A DNA stretch of 64,000 nucleotides from Valencia hispanica (GCA_963556495.2 OY747707.1:1782001-1846000), one strand, 5' to 3'; numbered from the stretch's first letter, positions 18,881 to 44,659 are shown. Notes: a model not told the origin generated them from the letters alone. Numbers and translations: made by a program.

Positions 18881-18892
18881 TGCGCATGCGCC
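18881..18892. promoter_or_regulatory. stk17b: NRF1-type site in the STK17B promoter region
   Basis: TGCGCATGCGCC matches the palindromic NRF1 core GCGCATGCGC. It lies 354 bp upstream of the STK17B start codon, in the GC-richer stretch between the minisatellite and exon 1. NRF1 sites are common in CpG-island promoters. Function here is inferred from position only. Confidence 0.4.
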
Positions 18893-19245
18893 GCAGTGCA
18901 GTGACGTGTCTGAACGGTGTCAAACGGGATGTAAAAATGATCGAAAAGGCTCCGGATAAAGCTACGAACCGGTTCTACAGCTGCCAGAACCAGCCGTCCG
19001 GATAGCCGAACCTCTGGGATTAACATTTAGCTTCACAGCCAGGTGGGTTCGATCAGGTGGAGCCGACAGGAACCGGTCTGACTCACTTTTTGGACCGGGA
19101 CACTTTAATATTCATCGAGCTAAGTTGGCGACAGTTCGGCTAGGCGGAGCGAACCTGCAGCCTGGTTCCGCTGACGGATGGGAACCGGCCTTAACTAGCC
19201 GTGCGGCTCGCTTCTCTCTTCCATCAGGGGGGAAGGGAGGGGAGG

Positions 19246-31649
<12,404 letters not shown>

Positions 31650-32193
31650 AGAAGTTTGAGGACGGCTGCTTCTTCTTCTTCTTCTCTGAGCTTTTAAATA
31701 GTTTTAGCTCTAATCTGCTTCACTGATCAGTCCTCAGATCTCCACTCCAACCAAAGATAACCAGCATGCTTGACTCCGCCTCCTCCTCCTCCTCTGATGA
31801 AGGCCTGGCTGTAGGATCTATCTAGCAACATCTATGCAGTTTGAATCTATGCCTTAAAACAGGAAGAACCCGTCTTGGTCCAGAGCAGCGGCTCCGCCGC
31901 CGCGAGGAAGCGGTGGAAGAAGAACATCGTTTCCCCTGGTGGTGGCGCTGCAGAGCCAGGCTCACCTAAACGTAGCTCAGGGTTTAGTTTTAGTGGTAAA
32001 GCAGCTCAGCTGGAGGCGGCGCCGCCTCAGACCGTCTCCAGCCTCTGTAGCACTTCAAAGGGGGCGTGTCTAAAGCCATTCCTGTTTCCATCATCTCAGG
32101 GCGGGGCCGCTCCCTCGGTTCTGACCCCACAGGCCTCCTATTACTATTATTCTAATTAATGTTGTTATTTATGTGCTGGACTTATTCTCTGTT

Positions 32194-32524
<331 letters not shown>

Positions 32525-32669
32525 CTACAGCTGGAACGCTGTTTGTAACTGTAAGAGAAGTTCTGTTAGAACCGGACCCAGCTGATTCTGTTTGTTCTGA
32601 TTCTTTGTGAGCATTCCCGTCTGAACCCGGAGTCACACCGGCAACAAGCACAACAGATGAAAGCTTTTT

Positions 32670-32675
32670 TTTATT
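32670..32675 (-). promoter_or_regulatory. c2orf69: Minus-strand polyadenylation signal, possible end of C2orf69
   Basis: TTTATT on the + strand reads AATAAA on the minus strand, 875 bp beyond the C2orf69 stop. A 3' UTR ending here would stop just short of the GA tract. A Tc1-like scrap at 33070-33120 would then lie inside that UTR. Confidence 0.35.
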
Positions 32676-33549
32676 TGTATGTTTTTAATGTTTGAGCATC
32701 ATAATTACATCTTCAGGAAGGATAAATAATCTGTAATCTGCTGACTAACATGTAGGCGTCACACAGCAAACTGGAGAAAAGCTCATTAAAGGTTGTAGAA
32801 AAAGAACAAAGTGTCGCGTGTCTGTCGCTGCGCTGCCACCTGCTGGGCACCAGGGGATTCGCTGCAACAGGGCGGTAAGCGTAAAGGAATGCATCAGAAG
32901 TTACGTTCAGCAGGAACCAGGAGCAGAGAGCGGCGTTTCTGCAGGAGCATTTAGCGGTCGCACACGACGTCTGAAACATCCGACCCGCTGCAGATCGGAT
33001 GACAGGAAGTGCACAATTTCAGGGGAGGAGCTTCCATCCATCCATCAAGATGATGATGGTAAATAATGTTGATCCATCATTCAGAAGCACAGTGGTGGCT
33101 GCATCATGGTCTGGGGTCTAGTAATGAAGGTTCTTTTACTCCACCTCAGTCCCACAGCTGGATGGACCCAGTTTGGGTCATCCAACAGAACAATGAGCCA
33201 AACTGGTTCTGGACTGGATCGGGTTTAAAAGTCGGGTCTGAACCAACTCAGCTGGGGGGTCCAGGTGTTTCACCAGGTAGTAATGGAGGGTGTGGGTCCT
33301 GTTTGGACCAGAACCAGGCACCCAGTTAAACCATTAAAGGCTCAAAATGGAGGTGGACAGAACCTTCTGACCCAAATGGTTAAAACAATAAAGGGTTCTG
33401 GAAGTTTACCAGGTCGGATCCGTTTGTTCCGGGTCAGAATTTTAAATTAAGATGAATTCTTCATGTTTCATCATCAAACTTAAACATGTTTCCTTAAGGG
33501 AGGATTTCAGTGAAAAGTGCTCGCCTCGTTTCTTCCAACCCGACCCGGA

Positions 33550-36500
33550 TCAGAACTCCAGAATGACCCGGAAGTGGTTCTCGATGGAGGGCGGCTCCTC
33601 CTCGAAGTGCAGCTTCTTGCTGGGACACGCCCCGAACTCCTCCAGGGTCCGGACGAAGTGTCCGTACTCGCGGCCCACCCAGGCCCGCACGGGGTCGCGC
33701 ACCTCGTACGGCGTCACGTGGGCGTGGATGGACACCCCGCTGGCGGCCAGCTCCTTCAGCGCCTCCCTGTCGGTCACCCAGGTCTCGCCGCCGCCCGGGT
33801 GTCCCCCGTCCAGCCAGAACATGTCCGAGATCCGCTCCACGAAGGCGGACGTCCGCGGGTCGGCGCGGGCCCCGGGGAGCTCGTACACCAGCTGGTTCAG
33901 AACCACGCAGCCTTTACTGAAACCCACCAGGGTCAGAGAGAAACCGGGCGGGATGCTGTCGGCGCCTCCTGCAGGCTGGAGCGGGTGTGGCAGCTTGGCT
34001 CGCTCCATGGCGTTGCTCAGCAGGGATCTGAGGGGGGAGAACCAGAGTTTGGACTTCATTTAAAAATTTAGATTATTATGACTGAAAGATTTATAGTTCT
34101 GAGCAAACATCCAGAAATTTGGACTTACTCTGCTTTATCACTCAAGCAGAAATGTTATTAATGTAATTAAGCCCAGGATTTCTACAAGTTTATTTCATAA
34201 TGTTATCATTTTCAACAAGTTTTCTGATGAAGGAATGAATGTTGGATGGATGGATGAATGTTGGATGGATGGATGGATGAATGTTGGATGGATGGATGGA
34301 TGAATGTTGGATGGATGGATTGATGGATGAATGTTGGATAAATGAATGTTGGATGGATGAATGTTGGATGGATGGATGAATGAATGTTGGATGGATGGAT
34401 GAATTAATGTTGGATGGATGGATGGATGAATGTTGGATGGATGGCTGGATGGATGAATGTTGGATGAATGAATTAATGCTGGATGGATGGATGGATGAAT
34501 TAATGTTGGATGGATGGATGAATTAATGTTGGATGGATGAATTAATGTTGGATGGATGAATTAATGTTGGATGGATGAATGAATTAATGTTGGATGGATG
34601 AATTAATGCTGGATGGATGGATGGATGGATGAATGCTGGATGAATGAATTAATGTTGGATGGATGGATGAATGGATGAATTAATGCTGGATGGATGAATG
34701 AATGTTGGATGGATGGATGAATACTGAACAGATGGATGGATGAATATTGAATAGATGGATGGATGGATAAAAGAATTAATGCTGGATGAATGAATTAACG
34801 TTGGATGGATGGATGAATGAATGTTGGATGGATGGATGAATGCTGGATGGATGAATGGATGAATGTTGGATGGATGGCTGGATGGATGAATGTTGGATGA
34901 ATGAATTAATGTTGGATGGATGGATGAATTAATGTTGGATGGATGAATGAATTAATGCTGGATGGATGGATGAATATTGAACAGATGGATGGATGAATGA
35001 ATGTTGGATGAATGAATTAATGCTGGATGAATGAATGAATGTTGGATGGATGGATGGATGAATATTGAACAGATGGATGGATGAATATTGGATAGATGGA
35101 TGGATGAATGAATGTTGGATGGATGGATGAATACTGAACAGATGGATGGATGAATATTGAATAGATGGATGGATGGATAAAAGAATTAATGCTGGATGAA
35201 TGAATTAACGTTGGATGGATGGATGAATGAATGTTGGATGGATGGATGAATGCTGGATGGATGAATGGATGAATGTTGGATGGATGGCTGGATGGATGAA
35301 TGTTGGATGAATGAATTAATGTTGGATGGATGGATGAATTAATGTTGGATGGATGAATGAATTAATGCTGGATGGATGAATTAATGCTGGATGGATGGAT
35401 GAATATTGAACAGATGGATGGATGAATGAATGTTGGATGAATGAATTAATGCTGGATGAATGAATGAATGTTGGATGGATGGATGGATGAATATTGAACA
35501 GATGGATGGATGAATATTGGATAGATGGATGGATGAATGAATGTTGGATGGATGGATGAATACTGAACAGATGGATGGATGAATATTGAATAGATGGATG
35601 GATGGATAAAAGAATTAATGCTGGATGAATGAATTAACGTTGGATGGATGGATGAATGAATGTTGGATGGATGGATGAATGCTGGATGGATGAATGGATG
35701 AATGTTGGATGGATGGCTGGATGGATGAATGTTGGATGAATGAATTAATGTTGGATGGATGGATGAATTAATGTTGGATGGATGAATGAATTAATGCTGG
35801 ATGGATGAATTAATGCTGGATGGATGGATGAATATTGAACAGATGGATGGATGAATGAATGTTGGATGAATGAATTAATGCTGGATGAATGAATGAATGT
35901 TGGATGGATGGATGGATGAATATTGAACAGATGGATGGATGAATATTGGAGGAACAGATGGATGCCATGATGCCTCTCAGCGTCTTGGTGAACAGAAGCT
36001 GATTGGAGGAACTGAAGGTTTTGGACACCAGATGTTTGTCATGTGGACAGAAGAAGAAGTCTGGAAGTACAGATCTGTTGCCAACGTCTATCTTTGGTTC
36101 ATTTTCACACCTGGAAAACCTTTGCAGACTCCTCTGAACCCTGGACCCTGAAGAAGAAACCAAACCTGAGTTGGTGAAAAGCTCCACAGTCGGCGGAGTA
36201 GGGAGAGTGCTCCGGCGCCCCGAACATGTTGCTCTCCACGAAGTTCTGGTAGCAGCTGAACTTGTTCAGATACATGCGGGAGGCTCTCACCACCCAGACG
36301 TTCCTGTTGGGGAAACGTTGGCCCAGGATCAGGGCGACCTGCTCCAGACTCCAGGAGAGCCACTGAGCTGCCTCAGGCTGGACAGCCATCTCCTCCTTGA
36401 AGTTCTGCCAATGGAAACATGGCTTTTAATGCAAGGTCCAAAGTGTAACCTCACTAACAGCCACTAGGTGTCACACTGGAGCATCAACCCATCCATCCCA

Positions 36501-39500
36501 ATCTGCTCCTCTGGGTCCCTGAGCCCAGAACTCTAGACCTACGTCACCTCTCCCATTAACTCCCACTGGGAAACGCCCCAAACAGTTCTTGAGGAAACCA
36601 ATCAGAAGACCTTTTGACCAGATGGTCACATCTCCTGAATAGTTCTGGTTCTTAACAATGAGAAGAAGCAGCATCCCGGTGGATGAGGGAACTCCTTTCA
36701 GCCGCCCACAGCTCATAATCTACTGGATGAACTTTGTCTTCACTGTGAGACACCAGCATCACTGGCCCAGGTCACCTAACCTCTCCGGTTCAGTTAAGTC
36801 CCTCCAGGTGGACAAAACGCTGAGATACTCAAAGTCCTCCACTCATCAGTAACTCATTCCCCAACAATCCAAAGTTTTATTCCACATCCTTTTGGTTGAG
36901 GACCACTGCTTCAGACACAGAGACGCTGATCTTCATTGTTAGAACTTGGCTCCACACCTTCCCAGCTTCTGTTGAAGCATCTACCTCCATCGTGTCTAAG
37001 TCAGGAGGGTCTTTTCCCCCCAAAGGTTTTCAGATGTCCTCCTTTGCCTCACTCCTTTAATCATGTGACAATCCGGTGAGGAGTGAGGTTAAACTATGAC
37101 CTGATATCTGAGGCAGATGAAGCCCTGTGTGGTCAGTGCTCAGGTTTTCTATAGAGCCTGGGTACCTTTCAGTACGAGAGGTAACCTTGGCTCACACACC
37201 TCTAAAAGCTCATGAAAACACAATCTCAACCAGAACATCCAGGCTAATTTGATCCTCCATAATCCTGGTTAGTTTTCCACTAAGACGTTTTCCGTGGTTC
37301 TGCTCTGACTGATCCGTGGAGGCTACGGTCGTGCTTTAACGGAGCCTCAACCTGAATGAAGCTTTAATATTCAACAAATGCCTAATTTCCACCCACTGAG
37401 TGGTACGCTGTTGGGCAGGCGAGGTTGAACCCCAACTGCTAACGTAAACATGACGCGCTAGCCATTGTTGGCTCAAGCAGGGACTTTCTCTGTCCTCCAA
37501 TCAGTGGGTTGTGTTGTGTGGCGCCAGTAGCCCCGCCCCTTATCATACCGTACCATTGTCCCACGGTCCTACAACCGAAGGGAGCCCCGGAATGGTGCAG
37601 TATACGGGTCGGTTCTATGGGCCGCTTTTACAACAGAAACAGCGTACAGAACCGCACGACCCCCACAGCTCAGTGGAAAAAAGTTATTAGTGTTTAAATG
37701 CTAAACGGACTGAACTTGTATAGCGCTTTTCTAGTCATACTGACCACCCAAAGTACTTTACATTCCCCAATTCGCACTCACAAATGCGCACACATTCATA
37801 CACCGATACGCAGGCAACTTCGGGTTAAGTGCCTTGCCCAGGGGCACATTGACGTATGACAGCTGGAAGCTGGAATCAAACCTACAACCCTAAGATTACA
37901 AGCCAACTACTCTACCTAGCGACCCACAGTTTGGAGCGTCAGATCTACCATACGGTCTCGGAGGTCTCCGACCTGCTTTCTATGCAAATTCGTCAATTTG
38001 TAATTGCAGCGGAGAAACGGGCCAATCTAGTCAAAGCTCTGATAACGCATCATAAGCTGTAGGCACGCCCCCTTAAATGTACTAGTCCCGCCCACTTTAA
38101 CATTGGCAGCATGTAGCTGTTGGTTACAGAATTATTAACGCTATCGTCTTAGAGCCGTCAAGGTAAACCGGCCAATCAGCAGGCAGCTCATTTAATATTC
38201 AAGAGTGGGCAGGGAAAACCAGTCTTTCCATTGTAGGGCTTTATTATGGGATGTATTTGGCCATTTATAAGGGCTCCTGGGCCTTTTTCAGCCCCAACAA
38301 AGTTGCATATGATACACAGAGGCTCAAAGGAAAGTTTCCAATTGTCAAAAATGTTGTTCTAGAAGCCACTGGAAGAACCCAGAAGGCCGAAACTGGAATC
38401 CTTTAGAACCGCTAACACTTTCCACCATACGGTTCCTTAAAGTTCTTTAATGAGATTACCAGGATGATTTTTTCCTCTCTCCATAAAGCTTTATGGAGTG
38501 ATGTTGCTCTGCCCCTCCTCCACCTGTTGCTGAACCTTGGTGGTTAGCTGGCCCACTTACCGGACTATCAGGTCTTAAATCCATCCATCGCTCTACTTAC
38601 GGTGACGCGGCATCGCTGTTCAGCAGCAGACTGCAGGCTAGCTACCACAGCAGGCAGCCTGACTAAGCAGCTAATATCAGCTCGTCAGACTACAGAGCAG
38701 AGGGACATAGACGGTGGATTATCCTGAACGTTGAGCGCATCTATTTAAAATAAAAACTATTAGATCCGGTTGTGTGAGTCGCACTGTTTCTACCGAGCAG
38801 CAGAACCTACAGCTGAGGTTCTTTCTCAGGGATCGCGGCGCCAGTCGATCCATGAAGTTTGATCCTCCGCCGTCCCGAGGTGAAGCTAAGCTAAGCTAAG
38901 TGTTTCCTTCCAGTCACGTCTGAGGGTGAACTCTAACCCACGAGAGGAGCTGGTTGCACTGAAGGAACCGGAGCCTTTCTGGCTTTAAACTGTGTGATCT
39001 ATATAGCAATATATCTATAAACAGGTTAGTCCATGCTGTTTGAAATCTCATCGTAAAAATAAAGCAATTTATTGTTGATGCAAACTTTAAAAATGATTCA
39101 GAAATCAGAACTCAAAGGTCCAAACGGGTCAAAGATCTGAGCTCAGATCCATCCATTAAAATCATGCTTCTCATATTCCTGTGAGAGCACAACGACCCCT
39201 CGACCTTTGACCCGTTTCATCCCGAGCGTCTCCTCAGAACCAAACACGATGACCTCATTTAGCTTATTTACATGCTAACGTCACCGTCAGAGCATCCCGA
39301 GTGGACAAAGGTCTCCTGGGAAGAACCGGGACACTGTGGGAACGTCGACGCTCGCCTAATGAGCTGCCCAGGAGGACAATGGATGAACGGGTTGGAAGTT
39401 GGGAAAAGTGCAGGAAAACTGGAGCGTTCCGGGGTTACTGGAGGCCAGGGGGAACGTGGAACGAGACTTTTAAGGAAAACAGTTTCTAACATTGAGATAA

Positions 39501-42500
39501 TGAAGGAAAACGTTCTGAGCAGGTCAAAATATGCAGGAAATCTGGAAATCACACCCTTTATGAATCATTTGGATATATCTACTAGTGATGGGTGATAAAA
39601 AAAGCAGAAATTCTATAAATATAGCCGAAAGGTGGAGATTTTGACTATACCGGCCTACCACGATTGCGCATTTTGATGATGTCATCAAGGAGGATAAATA
39701 CTGATGTTCAGTGTTCATCTTTACGTTACATATTGCATGTTTAACATTTCTTGTTTTCCATCTAACGTAAAAAAAAACCTGTTGAACCTGAAGCGTTAAT
39801 TCAAATATCTGCAGCTTTATTTTATATTACATTTATAAATAACCAGGAAATGGGCAATTTTGAACTTTTTTAAAAAAAAACTAAAACATTTAGCTTTTAA
39901 TTTATTTAAAATATCTTCATCTTTATGTTGTGAGAATTTTTGTCTCGTATGTTTTGAAAAAAAGATTTGAAGATTTTTTAAATGCATTTTGCACAATAAA
40001 TGTTCTTTAAATGGCATCCTGAACTTTTTTGAAGTTGTTGTTCTGCTGCAATTTATCTGAAAAGTGAGATTTTTCATAAACTGTCATTTTGACATATTTA
40101 AAGAAAAGATAATATATCGCAGTCCTACTATCTACTTTATAGATCAGTTCTAATCGGCTGATATCTAATTTATGGCTAATTTCTGATTCAACAACACACT
40201 TCAGTGTGAAAGTTGTTACAGAGTGAGGAAGACTCTGGGAGGAGGTTCAGGTGAACTTGGAGGAAGCACAAAGCTGTGAGAAGCTTCCAGAAAATAGGTC
40301 GGGTATATTTAGGGGCTGTTTACACGACAACGTTTTTCAGCAGAAGAGAGGTTTTTCTCTCCGATTCGGCCTCTCGTTTACACGGCAACGGGAAAACGGG
40401 GGGTGAAAACGCATCTTTTGGGAAACTGCTTCCAGAGTGGAGAGTTCTGAAAACGATGACGTCACTGCCAGCCGCCTACGGACATGTTGGACTTGCGCAC
40501 TCCGCCTTTCTACAGAAGAACAACAACAATGGCGGATCCAGGTATGCGGTTACTGCTGATGCAGCTTCTGAACTTATTTGGTCTCTGTAAGCAAAACTTA
40601 GAGATCATCAGGCTTCTATGCGATCGCCAACGGAAACGCAGTCAGTACGTGCGTCACATAATCAATACGCCTTTATTTAAGCGGAGAACTACAAGAAGAC
40701 CGCCATTGTTAGGTATCATGAAATGTTTCTTTTCCGGGTTGTGAGGGGGAAACCTTGGAACACTGCATACACAGGGCACACTGCCACCTAAAGGCCGGGC
40801 ATAGGTACTACATCATTTTCCATTGTGCGCCCTGTCGTGTAAACGCAGCGCGTTTTCACCCGCGTATTCAAAGAAAAACGGCAACGTTGTCGTGTAAACA
40901 GCCCCTTAGTATGCACCAAACGTTCCTTATCAACCACCATTAAACAGAAGTTTATTGCTTATGTTATTATTTTCATTGTTTTTTTGTCAGCAGTTTTAAA
41001 AGTCCTACGCTACTGAACTCGGCATGTATTTCCAACGTTCCTTGAATGCGCCACATGTGTGGCTTATAAAAGAAAGATCACTTTTATATACTTGCAAATT
41101 TGTATCTTAAAAAGTAGCTACGGCTGTTCATTAGCATGGAGAAGTCATTTCAGACGGCCCAAACATTTTCCGTCAGCAAAGACCTTATTTCTCTTTCAGG
41201 CTGAAGCTTCAGGCTGAGCATGCAGGCGGACTGAGCTGCTTGCTGTTAGCGCTCTGGGCTCACTGCAGCACAGCTGTTCGCTTTCTTGGGAAAGAGTCGC
41301 TGGATGGGTCTAAACACTTGCTATATATAGCAACACGGTCGCTGCGTTGGCAACACCGTTCCCTTGTTTCAGCCGAACGGGGTGACGTCGCATGATTATA
41401 CGTAGTGAACAGGAAGTGACTGCAGCCGCTGCGCAGCGTTGAGACGCCGTCGCTTCATCGTCACGTTGGCATCTTACAGTTAAAAACAAACAAAACATGC
41501 AGCTTACAAAGCTGTCGCACGGGTGCTGCGTACCAAAAACGTTTATCTATCGCAGACAGGTTTTTTTTTTAAATCGCACGTGCGACGGGATCAGAAAATT
41601 ACTTTTCAATGACTAAAATTCGTCTTTTTTTTTTCTTTTTTTTTTTAGCAGTAGGGGACCCATGGGCAGGAAGTAGATGGGCGGGACTAAAGGTTCTTTG
41701 GGGCGTCGACCAATCATAGGGACTCCTTGCGCTGACGTCATTACGCCTTCCATGCGTGGATCGGCAAGTCATTCATTCAAAATGGAGGATCAACTAATCG
41801 TCTGTAATTTTCGTGAATTGTATGACCCGTCTTCGTCTTTTCACAAAGACAGGAAGATATCGGAGGATATTGGAGTGCAGTTAAATATTTTCTTTTTACT
41901 TTCTTGTTATGTTAGCTAACGCTAGCCAAACTCGCTTAGGGCAACTACGGTTCTAAATACTGACGTGATGATGCGGACTACAAAGTGTGCAAGCAGCTGG
42001 GTTTTAATTTTAAAACGTCAACTTTTGTCCGTTTGAGCGTTTTGACGCCTGGACGGGCTGACCGGTGTGGACGCCCCATTAGGCTCCCCATTGGGCCACA
42101 TTTTAATTAATTTAGATGGGGGAAAAAAAATGTATTGCCCTTTGTAGTACATATATTTGAGATCTCGATTCGCATTGGAAAAAAAAAATCCGGTCCATTT
42201 ATGTGTGGGGCGCAGCCCCCCACAAGATCTGGATCTTAGCAACGCCCCTGGTGGACCGCCCCGGCAGAGACGCACTCTGCATGAGTCTGACCTGGATGTC
42301 TCCGTGGAAGAAGACAACGTGTCTGTTGTTGCTCCTCTCCTTGGTTCCGGAACTGCTCTCTCCATCCGATTCGGGCCGCAGAAGCAGCAGGTCGTTGACC
42401 CGGTTCGGACCGCAGCCGGAGACTCCGACCAGCCGCTGCAGCCTCCTCCTGTGCGGGCTGCCGGAGCCCCGTGGTCCCCGGAGCTCGCAGTGAGCGGGTC

Positions 42501-42585
42501 CCGCCACAGAGCTCATGTGTTCGGCCACGGTGATGAGAGTGAAGCCCGCTGCCGCTCCTGCTGCTGCTGCTCTGGAGGCCAACAT
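33550..42585 (-). CDS. c2orf69: C2orf69 homologue, mitochondrial serine-hydrolase-like protein, complete, three exons
   Basis: The exons in coding order are 42585-42292, 36404-36166 and 34027-33550. Phases fit (0, then AG|A) and give 336 aa (human is about 385). In human the protein is mitochondrial, and its loss causes a severe respiratory-chain disease. Seen here are an Ala/Arg-rich presequence-like N-terminus ([15 protein letters not shown]) and then [12 protein letters not shown] and [10 protein letters not shown]. Next come [20 protein letters not shown] and [13 protein letters not shown], then the nucleophile elbow GFSKG with S215. The tail has [23 protein letters not shown] and [16 protein letters not shown]. 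The start has a good context (CCGCCATG). Human C2orf69 is, to my knowledge, two-exon, so the 2.1-kb intron 34028-36165 is unexpected. The 5.9-kb intron 1 holds a SINE-like repeat, a Harbinger MITE and a MADF-like fragment. Confidence 0.93.
34215..35950 (+). repeat. 1.7-kb ATGGATGA-type minisatellite with 410/429-bp higher-order copies
   Basis: Combinations of TGGATGGATGGATGAATGT, GAATTAATG and GAATATTGAACAGA fill C2orf69 intron 2. The landmark ATACTGAACA recurs at 34721, 35131 and 35560. The blocks between are apparently identical except for a 19-bp insertion (GGATGAATTAATGCTGG-type unit) in the second. A third, partial block runs to about 35950. Confidence 0.97.
36405..40311. other. c2orf69: C2orf69 intron 1, right of exon 2: mostly unrecognised
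   Basis: Apart from the SINE-like repeat at 37720-37925 I recognise nothing coding. A stretch at 37400-37700 is GC-rich and ends in 'cagtggaaaa', like the MITE at 21502-21786. Bases 39590-40130 are A/T-rich. Confidence 0.4.
37720..37925. repeat. SINE-like dispersed repeat
   Basis: It begins 'gtatagcgcttttctagtc' and contains 'cacacattcatacaccgat', 'cttgcccaggggcacattga' and 'ggaatcaaacctacaaccct'. This is a common teleost dispersed repeat architecture. A relative is at 15490-15765. Confidence 0.5.
40312..40905 (+). mobile_element. PIF/Harbinger-type MITE with TTA duplication
   Basis: The termini GGGGCTGTTTACACGACAAC (left) and its inverted copy (right) match for at least 23 bp. TTA flanks both sides (40309-40311 and 40906-40908), the three-base target of PIF/Harbinger elements. 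Inside, 40531-40700 encodes a short frame with [15 protein letters not shown] and [18 protein letters not shown]. This could be the N-terminal scrap of the parental transposase. The element is about 594 bp. Confidence 0.8.
41677..41919 (+). pseudogene. MADF-domain-like fragment, possibly from a Harbinger element
   Basis: The frame from 41782 reads [20 protein letters not shown] and then [14 protein letters not shown]. This resembles the start of MADF (Myb/SANT-like) domains, where a (L/I)I..V...ELYDP.S..YKDR..KE pattern is usual. Animal PIF/Harbinger elements often carry such a protein next to the transposase. The homology stops after about 35 residues. It lies antisense in C2orf69 intron 1. 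Identity is a pattern-based guess. Confidence 0.4.
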
Positions 42586-43789
42586 GGCGGCTGAAACAAC
42601 AACATGAGTTGACAGTTTTCTGCTTCTCTGCGCAGCCAGTAAACACCGATGCTAGCTGGCGGCGTAACGACGCCTCCCTGGTGTTAAATACCGAAATAAA
42701 TACTCTGTTAGTTAGCTAATATCACCCGCTTCACATTGTGAGACATTTTTTAATAGAAATACGGAACAAATAGCGGCGGTAAGAGGCCGTTTATGGCCAC
42801 AGGGAGGCGCTATTTATCAAGAACCCCCCCAGAGCAAAGATGCATCAAAGCGAGATGATTCACTCCCACCTGTTTCTGCTCCTCGAAGCGGGACCAGATA
42901 AATACAGTAAACGGGAAACTAAATCCTCTGAGAAATGTACGTGACATTGATTCAGACACAGACTTAACAAGTAAATAAACACTATTAGGCTGAGCACACG
43001 TACAGGGCTGGCGCAGATGAAGGGTTAGGGAAGAAGATGAAAAGGAAACTGAACCTCATATAATTACTGCGAAATGACTCAGAAAATGAGAGTTATCAGG
43101 CTTTATTCCAGTTTTTAAAAGACTAGAATGTTTGGGAAGATTTGAGTTTTGTTTGTTTGTTTGTTTGTGAGCGTCGTTCCAGTCCACGCCACACCAGTCG
43201 GTGGCTGTAATGCACCGTTTGTTGTTTACCAACCGCCGATAAAATTCAGAAGAAGAAGAAGAAGCAGTGAATTATCTTGCTGTGTAAACTTCTGTTGAAC
43301 GTGTTTCTGAATGTATGTTCTGCACAGTTTGCTGAACTGCTTCTCCTGCTGTTTTTCACTCTCATACACAGATAAATCAGCCCGGTTCCGCTCCAGGCTG
43401 GACTTTGGACCCGTTTTGTAATACAGATTCTGTTCAGACCAGCACAGGACGTTTCCGGATCCGGTTCCTCTGTTGAAAGGTAACCTGGGCTCTTAAGAGA
43501 CACTTTGAACACTTTAAGCTTGAGATCATGAGAAAAATAATCACATTATTTAAATTACAAAGCATAAGCTTTTTGGCTCAAATAAAACATCGTTAAAGCT
43601 TATAATCCTGATAGCTCTGGATTCTGGCAAATAAATGATCAATATTCATCAAATAGTAAAACCTTAACTTTGCTCATTCATAGGATGAAACATAGCTATA
43701 AAAGGCCTATGGGCAATAAAAATGATTTATAGTTTAAAAGTTCAACAATGATAGAATTTGCCTAATAGTTTAGTTGGTTTGTATGGAGT
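42586..43789. other. Intergenic region upstream of C2orf69, presumed promoter
   Basis: It begins in the CpG-rich C2orf69 5' region and becomes A/T-rich. Bases 43170-43263 carry 'tgtaatgcaccgtttgttgt', 'accaaccgccgataaaattc' and then (GAA)n. This resembles the 3' end of a dispersed LINE/SINE family. No coding exon is recognised. A non-coding first exon of FTCDNL1 could lie here, because its first coding exon has a splice acceptor 5 bp before the ATG. Confidence 0.4.
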
Positions 43790-43960
43790 GCTGCCGTTTG
43801 TAAAGTTACAGAAATAATCTGGGTTTAGCCTTTCATAAGAGGAATAAAATGGGGGTTAATTTTTCAAGTCATATTTTCACCATGTAATTTATTAATTTAT
43901 AAATGTCACAGTTTATAACTAAATATTTAGTTGGCAAGCTAAAGTGGATTAGTTAGAGTG

Positions 43961-44659
43961 GCTTAGGTCACCCTGAGCTATCTCTGTAGTTATGCTGCTA
44001 TAGGCTTAGACTGCTGGAGGACAGACTTACCACTTTTCTTCACTCTGCTACTTTTCTCTCCTACTACTCTCCAGTTGTATTACAGTACATTCTGTTATTT
44101 TGACTGTTAACTTTGTTTTCTCTCAGTGTTTTTCTCTCCATAGAAGATATACCTGGTCTGGTATCCTGCTTGGCTGCAATGCCCTGTTGGACGGGGGGCA
44201 TCGACTGGGATGATCCCCCCAGTAACTGAACATCCACTGTGTCCTGTTATCAACTTTTCACTTTCTGTAACATAGAAAGTTCTCTTATATCGGATCTTCT
44301 GTTCCTTCTGTGTTTCTGCTCTGTCTTCTCAAACCCCCAGACGGTCGTGGCAGATGGCCGCTCCTACTGAGCCTGGTTCTGTTGGAGGTTTCTTCCTGTT
44401 AAAGGGGAGTTTTTCCTCTCCACCGTCGCTACATGCTTGCTCAGTATGAGGGATTGCTGAAGGATTGCTGTGGTTGGAAAGTCTGCATCAACGGGGCCCA
44501 ACCTCACGCCAATGACTGACGCAATCTGCTGGGATTCCTTAAATAGGAAACTTTTTAACTGATTGGAATGTTTGGATTGAAATGACTTTTCTTGTAAAGT
44601 GCCTTGAGTTGAAACATCTGCTGTTAATCGGCGCTATAGAAATATAAACTGAATTGAAT
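43961..44659 (+). mobile_element. 3' region of an L2/Maui-type LINE
   Basis: It begins 'ttagttagagtggcttaggt', followed by 'gctgctataggcttagactg'. It continues through 'gaggtttcttcctgttaaag' to 'cttgtaaagtgccttgagtt' and the ATTGAATTG tail, the usual teleost L2 3' UTR. The coding part is missing. A Rex3 element abuts its tail. Confidence 0.75.

Noticed and set aside
33452..34071. Two + strand frames of about 200 codons
   Set aside because: They are antisense shadows of the GC-rich last exon of C2orf69, which matches its family in the minus frame.
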